From: an uncultured Bacteroidia bacterium
GTDB taxonomy: Bacteria; Bacteroidota; Bacteroidia; Bacteroidales; UBA932
Reading direction: 5' to 3'
DNA length: 8,892 nucleotides
NCBI GenBank assembly: GCA_902773305.1
Contig: CACYEB010000148.1
Span: 1 to 8,892 of the forward strand
The position numbers and the translations under genes were made by a program. The notes under the pieces are model-generated. The model was not told the DNA's origin. It searched no databases and worked only from the letters and a program-made list of their open reading frames with translations. This document shows, one piece after another, positions 1 through 6,820 of the stretch. Positions within the stretch are counted from its first letter, which is position 1. The number at the start of each line of letters is the position of its first letter.

Positions 1-1
1 C

Positions 2-1051
<1,050 letters not shown>

Positions 1052-1068
1052 CAAATCGCTTTTACAGC

Positions 1069-1104
1069 AAAAATGGCTGCCGGATTTCTCCGACAGCCAT
1101 TTTT
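1069..1104. terminator. Bidirectional rho-independent terminator between convergent genes
   Basis: AAAAATGGCTG (1069-1079) is perfectly complementary to CAGCCATTTTT (1094-1104), giving an 11-bp stem around a 14-nt loop that can add a small CGG/CCG pairing. The arms have an A-run on one side and a T-run on the other, so either strand's transcript ends in a U-tract. It lies 18 bp after the gdhA stop and 17 bp from the stop of the opposing lipoprotein gene, and so probably serves both. Confidence 0.9.
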
Positions 1105-1120
1105 ATTGCGTTGATACAGG

Positions 1121-2167
1121 TTATTCCTCTTTTTCGCAGCACTCTGCCTTTTTGCTGCAATCATCATCCTTGCAACAAGCATCCTCACCTTCTTTGCAGC
1201 ACTCCTTATCGCAGCACTCATCTTTGCAGCAATCCTTCTTGCAGCACTCGCCTTCGCAGGCAGCGGGGCAAAGAACGTGTTTCAGGTTGCACAGGCCCTT
1301 CTTGATGCTGCCCATAGGGCACATACCCATACTGGGGTTATCCTGCTCTACTATGATCCACTTGCTGCCGGCATCCTTGAAAGCATCCACCAGTGACTGG
1401 AGATCCTGCAGTCCGCAACCCAGGGGACGGAACTCAAACACTGTCTGGGGAGCTGCTTCCTGTCCCTCATCACCAATCAGGGCATAGGGGTCACCCTCTT
1501 TTGCACCCTCAAAGAAATAGTCCTTGAAATGGACCACAGGAGAGCGGCCGGAATATTTGCGCAGGTACTCTGCGGGATCCACGCCTGAATACTTGACCCA
1601 GCAGAGATCAAGCTCGGTCTGGAGCAGGTCGGCGGGTATCTGGGCATAGAGATAGTCCAGTGCATAGCTGCCGTCCTCCAAAGTCACGAACTCAAAGTCG
1701 TGGTTGTGATAGAGAAGTTGCATTCCGGCATCCTTTACCTTTTGTGCAATCTCTTTAATGGATGCAATGGTGGGCTCGAACTTGTCGGTGCCGGGACGGA
1801 GTTCTTCGGGCAGGTACGGCACGGCGATGTATTCGCATCCGATGGTTTTATAGTCGGCAATCACACCGTCGATATTTTCAATCATATCCTGCAGGGGGAC
1901 GTGTGCCGAGATGGGTACAAGTTCAAGCTCGTCGCACCAGGCTTTTACCTGCTCGGGCGAGTTGCCGTAAAGGCCGGCGAATTCAACGCCGTCGTAACCC
2001 ATTTCCTTAATGGCTTTGAGAGTGCCGTAGAAATCCTCCGACATATTGTCCCGCACGCTGTAGAGCTGCACGCCTACGGGAATTTTCTCCTCTTTGGGAG
2101 CGCTCTTGCATCCAAAGAGAAGGATTGCAAGCATAGCGATAATCAATGCGTTTTTGATTGTTTTCAT
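1121..2167 (-). CDS. Lipoprotein sugar phosphate isomerase/epimerase-like TIM barrel with Cys-rich tail
   Basis: This 348-aa protein has a lipoprotein signal peptide (residues 1-20, hydrophobic core then LLFGC, with Cys20 the lipidated residue), so it should be anchored in the envelope facing the periplasm or cell surface. Residues 30-298 fit the xylose-isomerase-like TIM barrel family (AP_endonuc_2): VGVQLYSVRD on strand 1, GYDGVEFAG, then YHNHDFEF (153-160), ELDLCWVKYSG (185-195), VVHFKD (211-216) and IIVEQDNPS (271-279). By analogy with family members, D187, H213, E274 and residues of the HNHDFE segment are candidate metal ligands. The substrate cannot be read from sequence. Family members normally end near the final helix, about residue 298. 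Here residues 300-348 form an extra tail with 15 Cys, mostly as CC pairs every five residues, separated by Lys, Asp and Glu. The start at 2167 is favoured by the signal peptide. The gene appears monocistronic and diverges from lysC. Confidence 0.88.
   Translation of the reverse strand: MKTIKNALIIAMLAILLFGCKSAPKEEKIPVGVQLYSVRDNMSEDFYGTLKAIKEMGYDGVEFAGLYGNSPEQVKAWCDELELVPISAHVPLQDMIENIDGVIADYKTIGCEYIAVPYLPEELRPGTDKFEPTIASIKEIAQKVKDAGMQLLYHNHDFEFVTLEDGSYALDYLYAQIPADLLQTELDLCWVKYSGVDPAEYLRKYSGRSPVVHFKDYFFEGAKEGDPYALIGDEGQEAAPQTVFEFRPLGCGLQDLQSLVDAFKDAGSKWIIVEQDNPSMGMCPMGSIKKGLCNLKHVLCPAACEGECCKKDCCKDECCDKECCKEGEDACCKDDDCSKKAECCEKEE
1196..1255. repeat. 15-bp tandem repeat encoding CC-x3 pentapeptides
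   Basis: GCAGCA followed by CTC or ATC starts at 1196, 1211, 1226 and 1241, an exact 15-bp period over four units; a partial GCAG follows at 1256. An isolated GCAGCACTC is also present at 1136-1144. On the minus strand each unit encodes five residues of the lipoprotein's Cys-rich tail, of the form CC plus three charged residues (residues 308-327). The period is a multiple of three, so copy-number changes by slippage would keep the frame. Confidence 0.8.
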
Positions 2168-2188
2168 AATGGTTGTTTAAATTGAACG

Positions 2189-2196
2189 CAAATTTA
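2189..2196 (-). promoter_or_regulatory. Putative -7 element for the lipoprotein gene
   Basis: The minus strand reads TAAATTTG, a full match to the Bacteroidota -7 consensus TAnnTTTG, with 21 nt between it and the ATG. A TTTG lies upstream (2211-2214 on the minus strand), but the gap of 14 nt is shorter than the usual roughly 19-21, so the -33 element is not convincing. Confidence 0.5.
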
Positions 2197-2240
2197 GAAA
2201 TTATTTTCGGCAAAAAAGCATTCATAAGCCGATTAATTGC

Positions 2241-2248
2241 TACTTTAG
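2241..2248 (+). promoter_or_regulatory. Weak candidate -7 element for the lysine operon
   Basis: TACTTTAG differs at one position from TAnnTTTG and lies 21 nt before the lysC ATG, the same distance as the opposing element on the other strand. No -33 TTTG is visible at proper spacing. The implied leader is too short for a lysine riboswitch. Confidence 0.3.
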
Positions 2249-2269
2249 CCGGGTGAAAAAATATAAGCG

Positions 2270-3643
2270 ATGATAGTAATGAAATTTGGCGGGACCTCTA
2301 TCGGAGACGCCGCCGCAATCAGAAGGACAATCTCCATCATTACCAAGAAAATGCGCAGCAAACCCGTTGTAGTGGTATCTGCCTGCTCCGGCGTTACCAA
2401 CCTGCTGCACCAGTTGGTAGATTTCACTGAAGAGGGCGAAAAAGAGAAGAGCGAACAAATTATAAGTTCAATAAAACAAAGGCACAAATCGACAGTCGAC
2501 GAACTGGCATCCGGCGTCGATCCCAAACGCCCCACCCCCGACACTGCGGAAATCAATCAGAAGATAGATACCCTCTGCAATTCCCTCTGGACACTCTCCA
2601 AAGCCCATATGGGAGGGCAGATTCCCGATGCCGACAAGGCGTATATGATATCCCTTGGCGAATATCTCTCCAGCAACATCGTTTGCTTTATGATGAACGC
2701 CCTCGGGCTCAAGACCGCCTGGCTGGATGCGCGCCACTTTATGATCACCTCGCACGACTATCTCACCGCTGCCGCAGATGTTCCCGAGGTCCAGAAGCGC
2801 GCCACGAGTGTCATAGAGCGGGCTTTCAAAAACGCAGACGCAGTCATCACCCAGGGATTTATGGGCGTAACCATCGAGGGCGATCCCACCATTATGGGAC
2901 GTGGCAGCAGCGACTATTCGGCTTCGCTTCTGGGTATGGTCCTGGATGCCGACCGCATTGAAATATGGACAGATGTCGACGGTATTTGCACCGCCGACCC
3001 CAACATCGTTCCGGAGGCCAGGGGCATCAGCAAACTCTCTTACGAAGAGGCTGCCGAACTGGCCCGCTTCGGCGCAAAGGTCCTCCACCCTCTTTCAATA
3101 GAGCCTGCTGCCAGCAAGAACATCCCGCTGTACGTGTTAAATTCCATGAATCCCGACTGCGAGGGGACGGTGGTTATGAACCGTTCGTGCATCTTCGATG
3201 GCGTCAAGTCCATCTCCTATAACGAGAATATCCGTATGATCAACATATATTCACCCAAGATGATCAATACTTCGGGCTTTATGTCCAAGATTTTCGGCAT
3301 CTTCGAGCGGCAGGGCGTCTCGGTGGATATGATCAGCACGGCAGAAGCCAGCGTCACAGTCACGGTAGATGCTTCGGTGAACACCGATCCCCTTGCCGCC
3401 GCACTATCGAAACTGGGCAACGTTACCGTTGACCGGGACAAGTCACAGGTCAGCATCATCGGCAAGAACCTTATCGGTGTCAAAGGGGCGGTTGCGGCCG
3501 TATTCGAGGCGGTGAGCGACAGCAAGATATATATGATGTCGCAGGGCTCTTCTTTCCTCAACCTGAGCATTGTGGTAGACCGGCCGGAAATGACCGCCGT
3601 CATCCGTAAGCTCCACAAATCTTTCTTCGAAAATGGCAATTAA
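2270..3643 (+). CDS. lysC: Aspartate kinase, monofunctional, with C-terminal ACT domains
   Basis: LysC phosphorylates L-aspartate with ATP, the first step toward diaminopimelate, lysine, threonine and methionine. The 457-aa length equals that of typical monofunctional kinases (E. coli LysC is about 449 aa). The kinase domain (1-300) shows KFGGTS (5-10), VVVVSACSGVTN (33-44), the GRGSSDYSASLL signature (210-221), EIWTDVDGICTADP (231-244) and GAKVLHP (268-274). Two ACT domains follow, about 313-385 and 392-455. The segment GVSVDMISTAEASVT (349-363) resembles the lysine-binding part of E. coli LysC, which suggests feedback inhibition by lysine; this is inference. No homoserine dehydrogenase domain is fused. 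The start at 2270 adds three residues before the alternative in-frame ATG at 2279; both keep the first strand, so the choice is uncertain. First gene of the operon, overlapping dapB by 11 nt. Confidence 0.95.
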   Translation: MIVMKFGGTSIGDAAAIRRTISIITKKMRSKPVVVVSACSGVTNLLHQLVDFTEEGEKEKSEQIISSIKQRHKSTVDELASGVDPKRPTPDTAEINQKIDTLCNSLWTLSKAHMGGQIPDADKAYMISLGEYLSSNIVCFMMNALGLKTAWLDARHFMITSHDYLTAAADVPEVQKRATSVIERAFKNADAVITQGFMGVTIEGDPTIMGRGSSDYSASLLGMVLDADRIEIWTDVDGICTADPNIVPEARGISKLSYEEAAELARFGAKVLHPLSIEPAASKNIPLYVLNSMNPDCEGTVVMNRSCIFDGVKSISYNENIRMINIYSPKMINTSGFMSKIFGIFERQGVSVDMISTAEASVTVTVDASVNTDPLAAALSKLGNVTVDRDKSQVSIIGKNLIGVKGAVAAVFEAVSDSKIYMMSQGSSFLNLSIVVDRPEMTAVIRKLHKSFFENGN

Positions 3644-4319
3644 GGTTGTTATAAGCGGATATGGCAAGATGGGCCATATGGTAGAGGACGTGCTCAAGCG
3701 CCGTGGCATTGAATGCGCCCTTTGCAGCGAAGACATCACCTCCACGCCTCCCTCACTGGCGCGGGAGTGCGTATGCATAGACTTCACGCAGCCAGATGCA
3801 ATCCGCGCCAACTACAAGTTCCTTGCAGAGAACTTCAAGGCGACTGTGATCGGAACCACAGGGTGGAACGATATCAAAGACGATGTTGCCGCATATTTTG
3901 AAAAGTGCGGCGCAACTATGATATACGCCTCCAATTTTTCGATTGGCGTAAACATCCTCTTCAGAACTGCCGCATATCTTTCCAAGCTGGCGGCCGGGCA
4001 CGGCGACTACGAGACCACCATAGAAGAAATCCACCATATCCACAAACTGGACGCACCCAGCGGCACCGCAATTTCCCTTGGCAGGATTGTGGACGAAAGC
4101 GGCGGATTCAAAACCCAAATCACTTCACAGCGCATCGGTGAGGTACCGGGTATCCACACCCTGACACTCACCGGCAGCTGCGACAAGATCACCCTCAGTC
4201 ACGAAGCGTTTTCGCGCGAAGGACTGGCACAGGGCGCCGTCGAGGCGGCTCTTATGACAGAGCGGATAAGCGGCGTACACGAATTCAAGGACTTACTTTT
4301 TAATTCAGAAGCTTTATGA
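3633..4319 (+). CDS. dapB: 4-hydroxy-tetrahydrodipicolinate reductase
   Basis: DapB reduces the DapA product to tetrahydrodipicolinate with NAD(P)H. At 228 aa it is shorter than E. coli DapB (273 aa): the segment between the nucleotide-binding loop (ISGYGKMG, 7-14) and IDFTQPDA (49-56) is reduced, as in other short-form reductases. The core is intact: VIGTTGW (72-78), YASNFSIGVN (98-107), the signature EEIHHIHKLDAPSGTA (131-146), in which H134 and K138 match the E. coli catalytic His159 and Lys163, and SHEAFSREGLAQGAVEAA (189-206) near the C-terminus. The ATG lies inside the end of lysC (11-nt overlap) and the stop overlaps the dapA start as ATGA, consistent with translational coupling. The start is well supported because the nucleotide-binding strand begins at once. 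Confidence 0.96.
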   Translation: MAIKVVISGYGKMGHMVEDVLKRRGIECALCSEDITSTPPSLARECVCIDFTQPDAIRANYKFLAENFKATVIGTTGWNDIKDDVAAYFEKCGATMIYASNFSIGVNILFRTAAYLSKLAAGHGDYETTIEEIHHIHKLDAPSGTAISLGRIVDESGGFKTQITSQRIGEVPGIHTLTLTGSCDKITLSHEAFSREGLAQGAVEAALMTERISGVHEFKDLLFNSEAL

Positions 4320-5197
4320 ACAATTTAAAACTGCAAGGTTGCGGAACCGCCCTCATCACCCCCTTCAAAAACGAGGAGGTGGACTACAAAGCTTTTGAAA
4401 ACCTCGTCAAATCCCAAATAGAAGCGGGAATCCATTTCCTTGTGCCTCTGGGCACTACCGGAGAGACCCCGTGCCTGATGGACCAGGAACGGATAAAACT
4501 GCTGCAGATTGCAAAGGAGCACGCAGAAGGCCGTCCGGTTATGGTGGGCGTAGGGACAAACTCCATCGTGATGACGCGCAACAACATCGAAGTCCTCACG
4601 CCTTACGATCCCGATGCTTTCCTGGTGGTGACACCATATTACAACAAACCATCTCAGGACGGACTCTTCTCATATTTCACCGCAGTAGCGGATTTTGCCC
4701 CAAGACCGGTAGTCCTCTATAACGTTCCCGGCCGTACCGGCGTGAACATCAGCGCAGAGACCACCCTCCGCCTTGCAGAACACCCAAATATCATCGCGGT
4801 CAAGGAAGCCTCCGGCAATTACGACCAGATTTCCAAGATAATCGCACACGCCCCCGAAGGATTCGCAGTGCTGAGCGGCAACGACGACGAAACCCTGTCG
4901 CTGATGGCCACCGGTGCCTGCGGAGTCATAAGCGTGGCTTCCAATATAGTCCCGCGCGAAATGGTGGCTATGACTGAGGCCATGCTGCGCGGCGACCTGG
5001 CAGCGGCCCGTCCCATACACCACAGGTTGTTTGACTTGTTCAAGAACTGTTTCGTGGAAAGCAATCCGATTCCAGCCAAGGCAGCCCTCTACCTGATGGG
5101 AATGATTCAGAACGAACTCCGCCTGCCGCTGGTTCCTGCACAGGAAAGTACAATGCAACTGATGAGAAAAACGCTGAAAGACCTTAACCTTATATAG
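4316..5197 (+). CDS. dapA: 4-hydroxy-tetrahydrodipicolinate synthase
   Basis: DapA condenses pyruvate with aspartate semialdehyde, the committed step to diaminopimelate and lysine. The 293-aa length matches the family (E. coli 292 aa), a (beta/alpha)8 aldolase of the DHDPS/NAL class. Visible catalytic residues, with E. coli equivalents: T47-T48 in PLGTTGETP (T44/T45), Y109 in VVTPYYNKP (Y107), Y135 in LYNVPGRTG (Y133), R140 (R138) and the Schiff-base K163 in IAVKEASGN (K161). SGNDDETL (187-194) and GACGVISVASN (200-210) are also typical. The full proton-relay set supports a true DapA rather than an N-acetylneuraminate lyase paralogue, and the operon agrees. Its ATG overlaps the dapB stop by 4 nt, and ddh follows after 2 nt. 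Lysine sensitivity cannot be judged from the sequence. Confidence 0.97.
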   Translation: MNNLKLQGCGTALITPFKNEEVDYKAFENLVKSQIEAGIHFLVPLGTTGETPCLMDQERIKLLQIAKEHAEGRPVMVGVGTNSIVMTRNNIEVLTPYDPDAFLVVTPYYNKPSQDGLFSYFTAVADFAPRPVVLYNVPGRTGVNISAETTLRLAEHPNIIAVKEASGNYDQISKIIAHAPEGFAVLSGNDDETLSLMATGACGVISVASNIVPREMVAMTEAMLRGDLAAARPIHHRLFDLFKNCFVESNPIPAKAALYLMGMIQNELRLPLVPAQESTMQLMRKTLKDLNLI

Positions 5198-5199
5198 TA

Positions 5200-6096
5200 A
5201 TGAAAAAGATTCGCGTAGCCGTAGTTGGTTACGGCAACATTGGAAAATATACCGTAGAGGCGCTGCAAGCGGCCGGTGACTTTGAAATTGCCGGCATCGT
5301 GCGACGCAATGCGTCAGACGTTCCCTCCGAGCTCTCGTGTTACAAGGTCGTTACATCCATAAAAGAGCTTGACAGTGTGGATGTTGCCATCCTGGCCACC
5401 CCTACCCGCAAGGTAGAGGAACACGCCCTTGAGGCGCTTGCCTGTGGCATCAATACAGTGGACAGTTTTGATATCCACACCAAAATCCCCGCCCTCAGGG
5501 CATCGCTTGACGCAGCTGCCAGAAAGGCCGGAAAGGCTTGCATAATCTCGGCAGGCTGGGACCCCGGTACCGACTCTATGGTTCGCGCCATACTGGAGGC
5601 TTGTGCTCCCAAGGGAATAACCTACACCAATTTCGGTCCCGGTATGAGTATGGGCCACTCGGTTGCCGTCAAGGCTATTGAGGGTGTTGAGGACGCGCTC
5701 TCGATGACAATCCCTACCGGAGAAGGTGTCCACCGCCGTATGGTGTATGTCCAGGTCAAACCCGGATATGACTTCAATAAAATTGCCGGCGCCATCAAGG
5801 CAGACCCCTATTTCGCATCTGACGAGACCCACGTCAACCAAGTGGAGAGCGTGGATGCGCTCAAGGATATGGGGCACGGCGTAAACCTGATACGCAAAGG
5901 TGTATCGGGCAAAACCCAGAACCAGAACTTCCGCTTCTCAATGAGCATTAACAATCCTGCCCTGACCGGACAGATACTGGTTGCAGCAGCACGCGCCGTC
6001 ACACGCCAGAAGCCGGGCTGCTACACCCTGATCGAGATTCCTCCTGTGGATCTGCTCCCCGGAGACCGTGATTTCTGGGTAGGCCATATCGTATAA
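5200..6096 (+). CDS. ddh: meso-Diaminopimelate D-dehydrogenase, type II-like
   Basis: Ddh converts tetrahydrodipicolinate, ammonium and NADPH directly to meso-diaminopimelate, bypassing the succinylase, acetylase and aminotransferase branches. The 298-aa protein has an N-terminal Rossmann fold (VAVVGYGNIGKYT, 6-18) with IVRRNAS (33-39), whose paired Arg fits NADPH phosphate binding. VDSFDIH (87-93), SAGWDPGTDS (117-126), NFGPGMSMGHSVAVKAI (144-160), TIPTGEGVHRRMVYV (170-184) and INNPALTGQIL (250-260) form the substrate domain. Length and motifs, especially GPGMSMGHSVAVK and HGVNLIRKGVSG, look closer to the Symbiobacterium thermophilum enzyme (type II, about 299 aa) than to the Corynebacterium glutamicum type I enzyme (320 aa), as far as I remember those sequences. 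Last gene of the operon, 2 nt after dapA and followed by a strong terminator. It indicates that the lysC-dapB-dapA-ddh set uses the dehydrogenase route. Confidence 0.95.
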   Translation: MKKIRVAVVGYGNIGKYTVEALQAAGDFEIAGIVRRNASDVPSELSCYKVVTSIKELDSVDVAILATPTRKVEEHALEALACGINTVDSFDIHTKIPALRASLDAAARKAGKACIISAGWDPGTDSMVRAILEACAPKGITYTNFGPGMSMGHSVAVKAIEGVEDALSMTIPTGEGVHRRMVYVQVKPGYDFNKIAGAIKADPYFASDETHVNQVESVDALKDMGHGVNLIRKGVSGKTQNQNFRFSMSINNPALTGQILVAAARAVTRQKPGCYTLIEIPPVDLLPGDRDFWVGHIV

Positions 6097-6105
6097 AAGA
6101 CTTTT

Positions 6106-6135
6106 AACGGCCGTTAAACCAACGGCCGTTTTTTT
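6106..6135 (+). terminator. Rho-independent terminator of the lysC-dapB-dapA-ddh operon
   Basis: The 10-base palindrome AACGGCCGTT occurs twice, at 6106-6115 and 6121-6130, separated by AAACC. The copies pair with each other as a 10-bp GC-rich stem with a 5-nt loop, followed by T residues running to 6135. It begins 9 bp after the ddh stop. Because each arm is itself a palindrome, alternative local hairpins are possible, but the long stem plus U-tract should dominate. Confidence 0.92.
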
Positions 6136-6169
6136 CGTCTAAAACACGTAATCAATTATTGCATTTGGT

Positions 6170-6808
6170 ATGAATAAAATATCCCGAACTATTTTGCTCG
6201 TGGCCTTTATTTTGGCACCGATGGCTCTTTTGGCCCAGAACGAACCCGCTTCTCCCTCTGCAAGAGACGAGGGTGCACCCCGCGGCAGGGCAGTACGTCA
6301 CGAACATCCCAATCTGACAGTCCAGCAGAAGGCGCATAAGATGACAGATCAGATGGACCGCCTGCTGACCCTCACGGACAAGCAATACCAGAAAATCTAC
6401 AAACTCAATCTTAAAGAACTCAAGGAGATGGAGGCAGACTCCCTGTTTATGGGACGTCATCGCGGCTTTGGACCCGGTATGGGTCCCGGCCCGGGATTCG
6501 GCCCCGGCGGCCCGGGGAACCGTGCACAGTTCGAAAGGGATATGGCCCGTTTGGGAAGCGAATCCAATCCGCTCACAGAGCAACAGATGGAAGAACTCAG
6601 GGCAGCACACGAAAAATCCCGCCTGAAAAAGGACAAGCAACTCCGCAAGATTCTCACTCAAGAACAATACGGCAAGTGGGTCAAGGCAGAGCAGGAGCGC
6701 CTGGTCAGGATGCGTGAAATGCAGAAGCACAGAATGGATGGACGCCGCGGCCACCGCGGGCATCGCCCCGACAGCACCGGTTCTAAAGCGCAGACGCCTG
6801 AATCCTGA
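6170..6808 (+). CDS. Secreted LTxxQ-rich protein, Spy/CpxP-like, with Gly-Pro insert
   Basis: This 212-aa protein has a signal peptide (residues 1-23, KISR then a hydrophobic stretch ending ALLAQ), so it is exported, probably periplasmic. The mature part is charged and mostly helical. It contains four LTxxQ motifs: LTVQQ (49-53), LTDKQ (68-72), LTEQQ (135-139) and LTQEQ (162-166). LTxxQ is the hallmark of the CpxP/Spy family, small periplasmic chaperone or stress-sensing proteins. Small helical secreted proteins of this kind, some annotated DUF4890, are frequent in Bacteroidales. Residues 99-117 form a low-complexity Gly/Pro stretch (motif GFGPG repeated) between the two helical halves, and the C-terminus is basic and His/Arg-rich. 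No sensor kinase or sigma/anti-sigma gene adjoins it. A chaperone-like role is inference. It follows the operon terminator and so is probably transcribed separately; its stop is 12 bp from that of the convergent gene. Confidence 0.75.
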   Translation: MNKISRTILLVAFILAPMALLAQNEPASPSARDEGAPRGRAVRHEHPNLTVQQKAHKMTDQMDRLLTLTDKQYQKIYKLNLKELKEMEADSLFMGRHRGFGPGMGPGPGFGPGGPGNRAQFERDMARLGSESNPLTEQQMEELRAAHEKSRLKKDKQLRKILTQEQYGKWVKAEQERLVRMREMQKHRMDGRRGHRGHRPDSTGSKAQTPES

Positions 6809-6820
6809 TCCTGTCGGCGA

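Noticed and set aside
1196..1255. Tandem repeats as a CRISPR array
   Set aside because: The 15-bp units are contiguous with no unique spacers and encode protein in frame; no cas genes are present.
2168..2269. Possible lysine riboswitch upstream of lysC
   Set aside because: The whole divergent gap is about 100 bp and must also hold the opposing promoter. I see no terminator or anti-terminator hairpins, and an L-box is much longer.
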